Part shown: piece by piece, positions 1-8,875 of the stretch
Layout of the letters: every line of letters starts with the position of its first letter
Position numbering within the stretch: the stretch's first letter is position 1
Source of the DNA: JAXDJH01 sp034663635
GTDB taxonomy: Bacteria > Actinomycetota > CADDZG01 > WHSQ01
Assembly (NCBI GenBank): GCA_034663635.1
Contig: JAXDJH010000007.1
Location: 1 to 64,000 of the forward strand
Reading direction: 5' to 3'
DNA length: 64,000 nt
Translations under genes and position numbers: made by a program
The notes under the pieces: generated by a model
Told to the model about the DNA's origin: nothing
Seen by the model: only the letters and a program-made list of their open reading frames with translations
Database searches by the model: none

Positions 1-33
1 CCTTCCCTGATCCACAAGGCTTACGGCGTATTG

Positions 34-60
34 AGGGGGCCTTCGGGCCCCCTTTCTTTA
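34..60 (+). terminator. Rho-independent terminator of an upstream gene
   Basis: AGGGGGCC at 34-41 pairs perfectly with GGCCCCCT at 46-53 around a TTCG tetraloop, and TTTCTTT follows. This is a textbook intrinsic terminator for a plus-strand gene ending before the window. It separates that gene from the secreted-protein operon starting at 138. Confidence 0.85.
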
Positions 61-137
61 TCCAGCTGAGGAAGGACGCTGCCCACTCGCGCCGAATCTT
101 CCCTCTAACAACACATCAACCCAATCAGGGAGCTGTA

Positions 138-758
138 ATGAAAAAGTTGATCGTTTCGGCCCTCAGCCTGATGCTGATCGGCGCGGCCATCGCTCCTTCG
201 GCGGTCGCAGCCAAGAAGCCGGTTAAGACCGTTCTCTACATGCACGGCGTCAACCCCACCGGCGAGCAGGATGGGGTCGACTGGCTCGCGAACGCGACCC
301 CTCCGATGAGTATGGACACAACCGAGCCCGCCGCGGGGAACCCCAAGACGATGAGTTACTCGTGGCCCGTATTCAACTCGCAGTGCAGCGGACTTCCATT
401 GGCGTTCCCGACGTGGGTCGGCACCGTGAACGGCACGATCGTCGGAGACGCGACCCTCAAGGTGAACTTCGCCAGTGCCCCCGGCACGGTGACCGCGCGC
501 ATCTGGGCCGACACGGCGGTCTTCAGCTGCAACGAGGCTTACGTGGAGCCTGCCCAGGAGATCGAAGTGACCGTCCCGGCAGGAGCGAATGAAGTCGAGG
601 CGGTCTTCAAGGGTCTGAAGCTCAAGGCGGGCATGTCCATCATGGTCGAGATCCTCACCAACGGCGTGGTCCCAGGCCGCGTCCTCTACGACTCCGCCGA
701 TTACCCGACTTCGTTGACCTTCAAGTGCATCCCGGAAAGCGGAAACAAGTGCGCATGA
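138..758 (+). CDS. Secreted protein, tandem paralogue family, copy 1
   Basis: I do not recognise a named family. The 206-residue product has a signal peptide (MKK, a hydrophobic stretch, then an Ala-rich cleavage region near residue 24). The mature part starts with KKPVKTVLYMHG and then GE. It contains a conserved 'MD-TEP' segment, two pairs of cysteines and a C-terminal block resembling RxLYDxxDYxxxLxFxCxP that recurs in the next two genes. The fold looks all-beta and the location is extracellular. AGGGAG lies 5 bases before the ATG. The stop codon overlaps the next start (ATGA). Function is unknown. Confidence 0.85.
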   Translation: MKKLIVSALSLMLIGAAIAPSAVAAKKPVKTVLYMHGVNPTGEQDGVDWLANATPPMSMDTTEPAAGNPKTMSYSWPVFNSQCSGLPLAFPTWVGTVNGTIVGDATLKVNFASAPGTVTARIWADTAVFSCNEAYVEPAQEIEVTVPAGANEVEAVFKGLKLKAGMSIMVEILTNGVVPGRVLYDSADYPTSLTFKCIPESGNKCA

Positions 759-1393
759 AGAAATCTCTGATCTTGCTCATGGTCTTCGGTCTCTTTGTCG
801 GAACGCTGGCGACGGCAGGTGCAGCGCAGAAGAAGCCGACGAAGGTCAAGTTGTTCCTTCACGGCACGGAAACGGTCGGTGAGGTCGACATGGCGAACAA
901 CTTTGCTGCTGCCTATAACCGGATGGACGCTACCGAGCCGAGCGAGTCGGTTCCTAGGTCGCGAGAGTTCGTCACGTGGGCAGGCGACCCTTCGCTTTGG
1001 AACGACTGCGCGGGGAGCTTCCTCGTTCCGAATTGGTCGGGGGCGGTCTCGGGGCAGATCAAGGGCAACGTCAAGGTCACGCTCTACACGGTCACTGGGC
1101 CGCGCGCTCTTAACATCCAGATCTGGCCGGATGTCGTTACTCAAACATGCGCCAGTAACGATGTTGCGGAAGGGGAGTATCCCGAGCCGACTGGTGAGAT
1201 CACGGTCGACGTTCCTCCAGGTGCGGATTCCGTTGAAGCCGTGATCAAAGGCGTGAACTTCAAAGCCTTCAGCTCCGTCTTGCTCCAAGTGACTCCTGTT
1301 GGGCCTATGCCGGGCCGCATCCTTTACGACGCCCCGGACTTCGCCTCCTCGATCGAGTTCACCTGTACCCCCACCGCGAAGAGTTGCGTCTGA
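755..1393 (+). CDS. Secreted protein, tandem paralogue family, copy 2
   Basis: Second member of the tandem family (212 residues). The start at 755 (MKKSLILLMVFG) gives a clean signal peptide and a four-base ATGA overlap with the preceding stop, so the longer frame from 725 is unlikely. It shares KKPTKVKLFLHGTE, GE-D, the MD-TEP segment, the IQIWPD strand, the EPTGEITVDVPPGADSVEAV block and the C-terminal RILYDAPDFASSIEFTC block with its neighbours. Probable translational coupling suggests equimolar production with copies 1 and 3. Function is unknown. Confidence 0.85.
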   Translation: MKKSLILLMVFGLFVGTLATAGAAQKKPTKVKLFLHGTETVGEVDMANNFAAAYNRMDATEPSESVPRSREFVTWAGDPSLWNDCAGSFLVPNWSGAVSGQIKGNVKVTLYTVTGPRALNIQIWPDVVTQTCASNDVAEGEYPEPTGEITVDVPPGADSVEAVIKGVNFKAFSSVLLQVTPVGPMPGRILYDAPDFASSIEFTCTPTAKSCV

Positions 1394-2076
1394 TGAAGAA
1401 GCTCATCGCAATCGCGGCTATCGCAGCGTCGATCACGACAAGTTTCGTGGGCGGTCCGGCATCAGCGGCGAAGAAGCCCGTCCAAACGTCGCTCTTCCTG
1501 CACGGGACTGAATCGATCGGGGAAATGGAAAGTCTTCCGGCCGTTGCGGATGCGTATCTGAGGATGGATCCAACCGAGCCCGCTGATTCGACGCCGAAGT
1601 CGAAGCTCATCACGAACTATGGAGTCGGCCCGAACGCTACATGCGCGGGTAACAACCTCTTCCCGGTGTGGATCGGGACGATGAGTGGTCGCATCAAGGG
1701 CGATATGAAGCTGACCTTCAGCTCGCTGGGCACTCCCGGCCCAGTGGAGATCCGGGTCTGGGGCGATGTCCTCAGCCAGGCGTGCGACTCGGCTTCGACG
1801 GGCACTTTCGATTACGTGGACCCAGCCGGTTCGGTGGTGGTCGACCTTCCTCCCGGACCAGGGACGGTCGAAGCAGTGATCAAGGGCCTCGACCTAAAGG
1901 TGACGACCGCGCTGATGCTCCAGGTGAGCCCGGTCATCCTGGTCGACATCCCGGATCCAGGTGGCTACGTCCTGAACCCGTTCGTTAACCGGATCCTCTA
2001 CGACGCCCCGGATTACGCATCCGTCCTCGAGTTCAACTGCATCCCGACTTCAGGCAAGACCTGCGCCACAAGCTGA
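1393..2076 (+). CDS. Secreted protein, tandem paralogue family, copy 3
   Basis: Third member (227 residues). The ATG at 1393 overlaps the previous stop by one base (TGATG) and gives the signal peptide MKKLIAIAAIAASITTSFVG. It keeps the family blocks: KKPVQTSLFLHGTE, GE-ME, MDPTEP, the VEIRVWGDV strand, VEAVIKGLDLK and RILYDAPDYASVLEFNC. A loop of about 15 residues (near residues 178-195, rich in Pro/Asp/Gly) is inserted relative to copies 1 and 2. The three copies look like old duplications, since their DNA has diverged strongly. Function is unknown. Confidence 0.85.
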   Translation: MKKLIAIAAIAASITTSFVGGPASAAKKPVQTSLFLHGTESIGEMESLPAVADAYLRMDPTEPADSTPKSKLITNYGVGPNATCAGNNLFPVWIGTMSGRIKGDMKLTFSSLGTPGPVEIRVWGDVLSQACDSASTGTFDYVDPAGSVVVDLPPGPGTVEAVIKGLDLKVTTALMLQVSPVILVDIPDPGGYVLNPFVNRILYDAPDYASVLEFNCIPTSGKTCATS

Positions 2077-2099
2077 CCCGAAATCTAACGATGGAGGCA

Positions 2100-2786
2100 A
2101 TGGTGAAAGTGAAAAGAGCACTGGCTGTCACGCTGGTCGTCGGACTTATCTTCGGCGGCATCATTGGCACCGCCGAGGCAAAGAAAAAGAAGAAGCCGAA
2201 AGTCTCGGCTCCCGTTCAGGTAGACCAGAAGTACTTCATGCGACGGGACGACTGCGGCAACGGCGACGCCGACAACACGCGACTCAGCACCGAGGACGGA
2301 ACGGACGCGGGGTGTTGGTTCTCGGACGCCGGTGTCGCCTACGAGGTCTTGTGGCAAGCGAACAATGAAGCGGGCGAGGTTCTTTGGCAGCAGTTCCCCG
2401 CAGAGAACGGCGTGCCCCTTGTGCTCGACGCGACCAAGGCTATCGGCGGCGAAATCACCTTGTACGGCGGCGACTGCGTTATTGAGCCGGCCTGCTCGCC
2501 GGCCGGCATCACAGCGGGTCAGGCGACGTTCAGGGTCCGTGCCGTAGCGACCATCGCAGGCGAGGACAAGATCCTGGGTGTGTTCGAGGACACCTTTACG
2601 GCCGTTCCCGGATCGACTCACACCTCCAAGGTCGTCATCGAGATCGATGACGCTCTGAACAACGCGGCGGTCGAAGGCTTCAGGATCGATGTGTTCCACG
2701 GCGGAGAGGCTTATGGCCCCGGCGGAATCGAGTACGACGCTCCGGCCTCGTTCATCACGGTTCCCACTTATGCAGCGGCCTCTTAG
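2100..2786 (+). CDS. Secreted protein, divergent fourth gene of the operon
   Basis: Secreted protein of about 229 residues with a signal peptide (hydrophobic ALAVTLVVGLIFGGIIG, then a Lys-rich KKKKKPK patch). The C-terminal GGIEYDAPASFITVP block recalls the YDAPDY block of the three upstream paralogues, so it may be a distant relative. Two Cys-rich patches are present (DDC/GC near residues 45-65 and GGDC/EPAC near 120). The start is ambiguous: ATG at 2091, ATG at 2100 and GTG at 2103 are in frame. The only ribosome site, GGAGG at 2093-2097, has the best spacing for 2103. A strong terminator follows, closing the operon. Confidence 0.8.
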   Translation: MVKVKRALAVTLVVGLIFGGIIGTAEAKKKKKPKVSAPVQVDQKYFMRRDDCGNGDADNTRLSTEDGTDAGCWFSDAGVAYEVLWQANNEAGEVLWQQFPAENGVPLVLDATKAIGGEITLYGGDCVIEPACSPAGITAGQATFRVRAVATIAGEDKILGVFEDTFTAVPGSTHTSKVVIEIDDALNNAAVEGFRIDVFHGGEAYGPGGIEYDAPASFITVPTYAAAS

Positions 2787-2801
2787 ATAACTGGCTCAAT
2801 A

Positions 2802-2835
2802 AGAAAGGCCCGGGACCTTTGTCCCGGGCCTTTCT
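2802..2835. terminator. Strong bidirectional intrinsic terminator
   Basis: AGAAAGGCCCGGGAC (2802-2816) and its exact reverse complement (2821-2835) form a 15-bp stem with a CTTT loop. Flanking A-rich and T-rich bases let it serve both strands. It ends the four-gene operon on the plus strand and the convergent superoxide dismutase gene on the minus strand. Confidence 0.9.
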
Positions 2836-2852
2836 GCTTTTCTGGTCCTGAG

Positions 2853-3467
2853 TTACTTGGCCTGACCGAAACGCTCGTTGATCGCGTCCCAGTTGACGAC
2901 GTTCCACCACGCTTCGATGTAGTCCGGCCTCTTGTTCTGGTACTTGAGGTAGTAGGCGTGCTCCCAAACGTCGAGCCCGAAGATCGGGAAGTTCCCCTCC
3001 ATCAACGGCGAGTCCTGGTTCGGAAGGCTGATGACGTCGAGGCTTCCACCCTTTGAGACGAGCCAGGCCCAGCCCGACCCGAAGTGGTTGGTCGCGGCGG
3101 CGTTGAACTTCTCCCGGAACTCCTTGAAGGAGCCGAACGAGTCGGTGATCGCGTCGCCGACGGCACCGGAGGGGTCTCCGCCACCGTCGCCGCCCATGAT
3201 CGTCCAGAAGATCGAATGGTTCGAGTGGCCGCCACCGTGGTTGCGCACCATCTTCTTAGTGGTCTCGTCGGTCACCTCGTTGATGTTGCGAACGAGGTCG
3301 TCGACGTTCGGGTACTTCTCGTCAAGTCCGGTGCCATCAATCGCGGCATTCAGCTTGTCGACGTAAGTCTGGTGGTGCTTGGTGTGGTGGATCTCCATTG
3401 TTTTCGCATCGACATGGGGCTCGAGGGCCGCGTAGTCGTATGGAAGATCCGGCAGTGAGTAGGGCAT
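2853..3467 (-). CDS. sodA: Superoxide dismutase, Fe/Mn family (Mn-type signature)
   Basis: Converts superoxide to oxygen and hydrogen peroxide in the cytoplasm. The 204-residue product matches the family's full length. Metal ligands are visible as H27, H84 (NHSIFW), D166 and H170 within the signature DVWEHAYY. The second-sphere glutamine at Q151 (NQDSPLM) is in the position typical of Mn-type enzymes, so manganese is the likelier metal. There is no signal peptide. It is monocistronic, transcribed toward the shared terminator at 2802-2835. Confidence 0.97.
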   Translation of the reverse strand: MPYSLPDLPYDYAALEPHVDAKTMEIHHTKHHQTYVDKLNAAIDGTGLDEKYPNVDDLVRNINEVTDETTKKMVRNHGGGHSNHSIFWTIMGGDGGGDPSGAVGDAITDSFGSFKEFREKFNAAATNHFGSGWAWLVSKGGSLDVISLPNQDSPLMEGNFPIFGLDVWEHAYYLKYQNKRPDYIEAWWNVVNWDAINERFGQAK

Positions 3468-3624
3468 CTTCGCCTCCTTGATTGGTCCCTGGTTCGCTTA
3501 CAGAGACTACCTACCAGGAACCCACCTGCGGCTTGGTTTGTTTCCACGTCGCGCTTATTAGCCGGAGAAGCGGGCGTAGGCTGCTTCTTTCAACTGCTGG
3601 GCAGGCTGCCAAGGAGGTCGCCAA

Positions 3625-5412
3625 GTGCGCCTACGAAACGTCTCGATCATCGTCGTTCTCGCGATTCTCTCCGCCGCGGCGGGGAGCATCACCGGAACCC
3701 CAACCTCGATCCGACTCGCACAGCGCTATAGCGCTAAGGGAGCGCGCCTGGGCAAGGCCGGTGCTCCCGGCGATCCGGCCCCCTCGGCTACGTCGGATGA
3801 CGGCGACTTCTCCTGGGCGGACACCGCGGTCGCCAATCTCTCCGATTTCGGTGAGCCGAGCATCGACGTGGACCATCAGAACAACATGTACGTGACCGCT
3901 CCAGGCGGGGCCGGTGTGCAGATGTGGAAGTCGACCGACCTAGGGCAGACCTTCCAATACATCGAGATCGGCTCCGACAACGGGGGCGGAGACTCGGAGA
4001 TCGAGTTCAACCTCAACGACGTCGGCTTCACAGCTGACCTCGAGGTCAGCGACTCGGCCGTTTCTCGCTCGACCGACGGCTTCAAGACGTGGGAGCAGCA
4101 GGACGTAGGCATCGAGCAGGATCGTCAGTGGTTCGCCCATCAATGCGCCAAGACGATCTACCTCGTGTACCACGACTTCGCAGCCGAGTTGGAGTTATTG
4201 AGCCGATCCGACGACGCGGGCAAGACGTGGGATCCGAACCCGGTCCCTGTCGGCAACCCGGGGGACGCGCCCGGCAACCAAGATGAGCCTCTCGCTGCGG
4301 ACCAGGGCGTCAACACGTTCTCGGGTCCGATCGCGGTCAATCAGAAGAACGGCGACGTCTATGTCGTCTATGCGATCTCCTCGAAAGAGGGGAACGTCAC
4401 TACCGGCGTGCCTCCGTTCGGCGAGCCTCAACAGATCGTTGTTGGTGTCTCCCACGATAACGGCGCGACTTTTGTCCTGCATCTGATCGAGGGTGGCGAC
4501 GTCGGGGAACTGGCCGGCGTGATCTTCCCCTGGATCACCATCGATGTGGCGGGCAACGTGTACGTCTCTTATGCGAGACGCGAGGCCGCCGACAAGCCGC
4601 TCAACATCTACATGTCCTATTCGAAGGATCGTGGTGACAACTGGGCCAAGCCGTATCCCGTTAACACCGACGTGAACGCCGGCGCTCACATCTACTCGAC
4701 CATCTCCGCCGGGGATGACGGTGTAGTCGACGTCGCTTGGTACACGTCCTCGAAGCCCGACCCGAACGACGAAGCATCTAAGTGGTACGTCGATTTCGCT
4801 CAGGTCAAGAATGCAGCTTCGCAGACACCACAGGTTTCCCAGTCGCGCGTGTATCAGGACCCGATCCACGAAGGATCGATCTGCCTTAACGGAACCCTCT
4901 GCATCTTGGGAGGAGACAGGTCGTTGCTCGACTTCTTCCAGGTACAGGTCGGTCCTGACGGAATGGCGAACATCGCATTCGCCAACAACGCATCGCCCGA
5001 CAAGATCCAGCGGGTTTGGTACGCGCGCCAGACGCGCGGCCCGTCCGCCGGCAACGGTCTACTGGACGAGAGGATCTGCGGCGGTGGAGGCGGAGGCGGT
5101 GGCGGCGGAGAGCTGAAGGGCCCGCACGTCCACTTGAGGGTCTCGGACGCGACGCCTCAGAAGGGCGAGAAGATCACGTTCTTCACCAGACTCGGCGTCT
5201 GCGGGGATCACCGCGGAACAAACGTCGAACTGAAACAAGAGGAGAAGGGTCAGTACAACACCATCGCGACGAAGAAACTCTCGCGCGACTGCCATGCGAA
5301 GTTCACGATCCCGGCAGCGTTCGGTCAGGCTTCCTTCAGAGCGACATGGCCCAAACAGGACGACGACCATAGGGCGGGCAAGTCGAAACCCGTGAGTGTC
5401 ACAACGCATTGA
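3625..5412 (+). CDS. Secreted BNR/Asp-box (sialidase-like) beta-propeller protein
   Basis: A 595-residue exported protein. The GTG start follows AAGGAGGT with 6-base spacing. Residues 1-22 are a signal peptide. Asp-box (BNR) motifs occur around STDLGQTF (103-110), STDGFKTW (149-156), SDDAGKTW (195-202), SHDNGATF (276-283) and SKDRGDNW (333-340), typical of a sialidase-type propeller. Residues 486-495 are ten consecutive glycines acting as a linker to a C-terminal domain of about 100 residues with two cysteines, probably an Ig-like fold. Sialidase catalytic residues cannot be assigned by eye, so enzymatic activity is not claimed; many such proteins are non-enzymatic propellers. Confidence 0.85.
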   Translation: MRLRNVSIIVVLAILSAAAGSITGTPTSIRLAQRYSAKGARLGKAGAPGDPAPSATSDDGDFSWADTAVANLSDFGEPSIDVDHQNNMYVTAPGGAGVQMWKSTDLGQTFQYIEIGSDNGGGDSEIEFNLNDVGFTADLEVSDSAVSRSTDGFKTWEQQDVGIEQDRQWFAHQCAKTIYLVYHDFAAELELLSRSDDAGKTWDPNPVPVGNPGDAPGNQDEPLAADQGVNTFSGPIAVNQKNGDVYVVYAISSKEGNVTTGVPPFGEPQQIVVGVSHDNGATFVLHLIEGGDVGELAGVIFPWITIDVAGNVYVSYARREAADKPLNIYMSYSKDRGDNWAKPYPVNTDVNAGAHIYSTISAGDDGVVDVAWYTSSKPDPNDEASKWYVDFAQVKNAASQTPQVSQSRVYQDPIHEGSICLNGTLCILGGDRSLLDFFQVQVGPDGMANIAFANNASPDKIQRVWYARQTRGPSAGNGLLDERICGGGGGGGGGGELKGPHVHLRVSDATPQKGEKITFFTRLGVCGDHRGTNVELKQEEKGQYNTIATKKLSRDCHAKFTIPAAFGQASFRATWPKQDDDHRAGKSKPVSVTTH

Positions 5413-5415
5413 CAG

Positions 5416-6834
5416 CTAAGTAGCGACGATCCTCACCACGTCGGTGGACCCCGCGCGAGGGGCGGGGCCACCGGCGACGACCGCCACGAGCTGCCCCGGT
5501 TCGACCAGTCCTGCATCGCGCGCGGCCTGAACCGCCTGCCGGAGTCCTTCTTCAGCGAGTTGTTCCTCGGGGAAGAACGGAGATAGGGCGGGGACGACTC
5601 CCCACACAAGCGTGAGGGGACGAACGGTCTCGGGACCGTGGGACAGGCCGAGTATCGGCATCGACGGCCGGAAGGCGGCCACCCGCCGGGCGGTGTTGCC
5701 ACTCCGCGTTGGACAGAGGATCGCTGCAACCTTCAGCTCTTCGGCTGCATGCACCGCGGCCCGCGCTATCGCCCAAGAGACGGGATCGTCGTCGCCTTCG
5801 TGATGGACCGTGCTGACCTCGTGCATCGCCTCGGTCTCGGCGGCGAGCGCGATCGAACTCATCGCTGTCACCGTCGCGATGGGGTATTTACCGACGGCCG
5901 TCTCTTCCGAGAGCATCAACGCGTCGGTGCCGTCCAGTACTGCGTTCGCGACGTCGTTCACTTCAGCGCGGCTCGGGAGCGGGCCGTGAGTCATCGACTC
6001 GAGCATCTGAGTCGCGGTGATCACAGGCGTCCCGGTTGCGTTGCACGCACGGATGATCCGCTTCTGCAGTAGAGGCACGGTCTCGAACGGGCACTGGATA
6101 CCGAGGTCGCCGCGAGCGACCATGACGGCGTCGGCCGCTCTGACGATCTCGTCCAGATTCTCGACGGCAGTGCGGGTCTCGATCTTGGCGATCAACAGTG
6201 GTTTGACGCCGCGCTTGGGCAAAGCAGCCCTCGCGCGTTCCACATCTTCTGCATCCCGGATGAACGAGAGGCCGATCAGATCGACCTTGAAGGTGAGTGC
6301 AAACTCAAGCGTTACGCGGTCTTCATCGGTGAATGCCTGGATCTTCGCTTCGGCGGTGGGGAGGTGCATGCCCTTGCGCGATCGCAGAAGCCCTCTGCGC
6401 ACGACTTCGGTGTGCACGTCTCCGTTCTGGATCTCGGTGACCTTCAGGATGATGGCTCCGTCGGCGAGAAAGATCTCGTCGCCCAGCTCGACCATGCCCG
6501 ATAGACCAGGCACGGTCGTCGAAACCCCGTTGCGATCGCCGACGGCTTCCTTCGCGAAGAGGACGAACGGCTGGTCCGGCTCGAGGCTGACCTCCCCGCC
6601 GTCGACCTCGCCCGTTCGCATCTTTGGCCCCGGCAGGTCCGCGAGTATGCCGATCACCTTGCCGTATTGGTCGGCTTGCGCCCTAGCCATCTCCGCAGCG
6701 GCTTTGTGTACCTCTGGGCTGGGGTGGGCGAAGTTCAGCCGGAACACATCGACGCCGGCCTCGATCAAGGATCGGACGCGCTCGGGCTCACGGGTCGCGG
6801 GCCCAAGCGTGGCGATGATCTTCGTCCGGCGCAT
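5416..6834 (-). CDS. pyk: Pyruvate kinase
   Basis: Last step of glycolysis: phosphoenolpyruvate plus ADP to pyruvate plus ATP. The 472-residue product has the family length. Visible motifs are KIIATLGPA at the N terminus, DLPGPKMRTG, the active-site segment KIETRTAVENLDEI, MVARGDLGI and ATQMLESM. The phosphate-binding segment reads RLNFAH where RLNFSH is usual (Ser to Ala). The ATG at 6834 is preferred over the upstream frame because GGAAG lies just before it and the protein then begins at the canonical MRRTKIIATLGP. Confidence 0.97.
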   Translation of the reverse strand: MRRTKIIATLGPATREPERVRSLIEAGVDVFRLNFAHPSPEVHKAAAEMARAQADQYGKVIGILADLPGPKMRTGEVDGGEVSLEPDQPFVLFAKEAVGDRNGVSTTVPGLSGMVELGDEIFLADGAIILKVTEIQNGDVHTEVVRRGLLRSRKGMHLPTAEAKIQAFTDEDRVTLEFALTFKVDLIGLSFIRDAEDVERARAALPKRGVKPLLIAKIETRTAVENLDEIVRAADAVMVARGDLGIQCPFETVPLLQKRIIRACNATGTPVITATQMLESMTHGPLPSRAEVNDVANAVLDGTDALMLSEETAVGKYPIATVTAMSSIALAAETEAMHEVSTVHHEGDDDPVSWAIARAAVHAAEELKVAAILCPTRSGNTARRVAAFRPSMPILGLSHGPETVRPLTLVWGVVPALSPFFPEEQLAEEGLRQAVQAARDAGLVEPGQLVAVVAGGPAPRAGSTDVVRIVAT

Positions 6835-6900
6835 GACTCTTCCTACCGCGGGCACGGTGCTACCGCCAGTAACTCCCCCCGATGGCCCAGGGGGTGAGGG

Positions 6901-7227
6901 TTAAGCGTCGCTCGGAGTGCTCTGGATCGAGTACTCGGGGTCCTCGAGGTGTGCCATGGCGTAGATGCCGTCATGGAGCATTCCCTTGATCCCGAGTTCG
7001 GTGAGTTCCTCGTCGCCTGCAACCGTTACGTACTCGGAGCCGTCGGCTTCTTGCCATTGCACGACGACCGCACACTGGACGATCTTCCGTGAGCCCTCGA
7101 CGGTTCCGTGAGCGCCGCCCGTCCTACGGTGCTCGACGAACTGGATCATGCTTTCCAAGTGGTCGCCGACGAGGTTTCTAACGCTCTTGTTGTCCGCGAG
7201 CCGCCGCGGCTGTGAGGTGTTGGCCAC
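6901..7227 (-). CDS. Small conserved-looking protein of unknown function
   Basis: A 108-residue soluble protein starting at GTG 7227, which has AGGAG at suitable spacing. The longer frame to 7305 has no such site. The sequence contains NLVGDHLESMIQFVEHRRTGG, a central strand pair (CAVVVQWQEADGSEYVTVAG) and an acidic C terminus. There is no signal peptide or membrane segment. I do not recognise the family. It lies upstream of pyruvate kinase on the same strand, about 65 bases apart, so co-transcription is possible. It diverges from the RNase gene at 7338. Confidence 0.7.
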   Translation of the reverse strand: MANTSQPRRLADNKSVRNLVGDHLESMIQFVEHRRTGGAHGTVEGSRKIVQCAVVVQWQEADGSEYVTVAGDEELTELGIKGMLHDGIYAMAHLEDPEYSIQSTPSDA

Positions 7228-7337
7228 AGTCTTCTCCTGTTCGATTCGCCCAGTACAGATTGCACCCCCACTACACACGAAAGCCTTATGGATGGAAATA
7301 GTCATTTCGCCCTAGTAAGGCCCTAGAGGCCCGGCGC

Positions 7338-8777
7338 ATGGGCAAGACTGCAGAGATGCCCCGCATCCGCCTATCGGAAGAAACAGAGGAGCTTCGACGA
7401 GGGTTCAAACGGATCCGCGACCAGATGGATCTCCCGCGCAGATTCCCCGAACAGGTCCAAGAAGAGGTCAGGAGCCTGCCCGATCCAAAGCCGAATGAGG
7501 CATATGCGGATGGTCGCGATATCGACTTCGTCACGATCGATCCGAAAGGGAGCCGCGACCTCGACCAAGCCTTTCAGGCCGAGCCCGAGGGCAACGGCTA
7601 CCTCGTGCGCTACGCGATCGCGGATGTGGGTTTCTTCGTCAAGCCCGGCTCTGGGCTCGACAGAGAGTCCCATCGCCGCGGCCAGACGCTCTATTGCCCC
7701 GATACGCGCATCCCGCTTTATCCGCCCGAGCTGAGTGAAGGAGCGGCCAGCCTTCTTCCCGACGCTGATCGTCCGGCCGTCCTTTGGACGTTTCATCTGG
7801 AGCCCGACGGACGCGTCGCGGATGTAGAGGTCACTCGGGCGACCGTTAGAAGCCGGCGGCAGATGACCTACGCGGAGGCTCAGCAAGAGATCGACTCCGG
7901 AGTGCCGGGATCATTGTCTCTGCTGAAAGAGGTTGGTGGGAGGCGACAGAAGTTGGAGCAAGAACGGGGTGCCGTCAGCCTCCACGTTCCCGAACAGGAA
8001 GTCGTGAAAGTCGGCTTCGGTTACAAGCTGTCTTACCGAGTGCCGCTGCCGGTCGAGGACTGGAACGCACAGATCTCGTTGATGACCGGGATGGCGGGGG
8101 CCGACATCATGCTGAAAGGAAAGGTGGGGCTGCTGCGAACGATGCCCGCTCCGCCGGATGAAGCCGTCGAGAAGCTCCGTCGGAGCGCGAGGGCACTTGA
8201 GCTCGACTGGCCGTCGGACGTGTCCTACGCGGACTTCGTTCGCACCCTCGATCTGCGGATCCCCGCGCATGCGGCCATCGCTACACAGTCGACTCAACTG
8301 TTCAGGGGAGTTGCCTACGCCGCTTTCCAAGGAAAGCCACCGGTGGATGCCGCACATCACGCGATCGCAGCGCCGTACGCGCATGTGACAGCGCCGCTCA
8401 GACGCATGGCCGATCGCTACACGTCAGAGATCGTGTTGTCCCTCGTCAGAGGGGAGCAACCCCCTGCGTGGTGTACCGAAGCTCTAGCCCAACTTCCGGA
8501 GGAGATGAAGGAGGCTGATCGCCGCGACGGTGAGCTCGAGCGACGCATCATCGATCTCGTCGAGGTGGTCGTCCTTGCAAACCGCGTGGGTGAGCTCTTC
8601 GACGCCGTCGTCGTGGACGTCGGCAAGCGAGGCGGGCAGATTCAGCTTCGAGATCCCGCGGTTCAGGCGCCATGCGACGGTGAAGCGCTTGAGCTTGGGT
8701 CGAGCGTGAAGGCGAAGCTGATCACAGCGGATCCTGAGAAGGGCCAGCTCAGATTTCAGGTGATGCCGCCCGGCTAG
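7338..8777 (+). CDS. RNB-domain exoribonuclease (RNase II/R family)
   Basis: A 479-residue 3'-5' exoribonuclease of the RNB family. The catalytic metal-binding loop is visible as TIDPKGSRDLDQA, giving D68, D74 and D76. The fourth Asp of E. coli RNase II is Gln here (DQ instead of DD), which I believe is common in actinobacterial members. The substrate-channel segment ..YAHVTAPLRRMADRY (about residues 350-364) is the typical RNB 'T-S/A-PLRR-D' block. It lacks the long cold-shock N-terminal domains of RNase R. Cytoplasmic RNA turnover is the expected role. Confidence 0.92.
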   Translation: MGKTAEMPRIRLSEETEELRRGFKRIRDQMDLPRRFPEQVQEEVRSLPDPKPNEAYADGRDIDFVTIDPKGSRDLDQAFQAEPEGNGYLVRYAIADVGFFVKPGSGLDRESHRRGQTLYCPDTRIPLYPPELSEGAASLLPDADRPAVLWTFHLEPDGRVADVEVTRATVRSRRQMTYAEAQQEIDSGVPGSLSLLKEVGGRRQKLEQERGAVSLHVPEQEVVKVGFGYKLSYRVPLPVEDWNAQISLMTGMAGADIMLKGKVGLLRTMPAPPDEAVEKLRRSARALELDWPSDVSYADFVRTLDLRIPAHAAIATQSTQLFRGVAYAAFQGKPPVDAAHHAIAAPYAHVTAPLRRMADRYTSEIVLSLVRGEQPPAWCTEALAQLPEEMKEADRRDGELERRIIDLVEVVVLANRVGELFDAVVVDVGKRGGQIQLRDPAVQAPCDGEALELGSSVKAKLITADPEKGQLRFQVMPPG

Positions 8778-8789
8778 GCTCCTATTTGC

Positions 8790-8861
8790 GGGCGGTTAGC
8801 TCAGTGGTAGAGCACTGCGCTTACAACGCAGGGGTCGGCGGTTCGAAACCGTCACCGCCCA
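8790..8861 (+). tRNA. tRNA-Val (anticodon TAC)
   Basis: Cloverleaf built by eye: acceptor GGGCGGT/ACCGCCC, D arm GCTC-AGTGGTA-GAGC, anticodon arm CTGCG-CTTACAA-CGCAG with anticodon TAC, T arm GGCGG-TTCGAAA-CCGTC and discriminator A. The terminal CCA is only partly encoded (ACC). Its 3' part is duplicated downstream at 10065-10108. Confidence 0.97.
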
Positions 8862-8863
8862 CC
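8820..8863 (+). repeat. 44-bp direct repeat, copy A (3' part of tRNA-Val): likely attachment site
   Basis: Bases from the anticodon loop to just past the tRNA 3' end are identical over 44 bp to 10065-10108. Duplication of a tRNA 3' half is the standard footprint of tyrosine-recombinase integration, with the intact tRNA at one end. No integrase gene is present in the window. Confidence 0.8.
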
Positions 8864-8875
8864 TGGAAAGCCTGT

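Noticed and set aside
6017..6904. Open frame of 295 codons antisense to pyruvate kinase
   Set aside because: Ser/Arg/Thr-rich mirror translation opposite an unmistakable pyruvate kinase.
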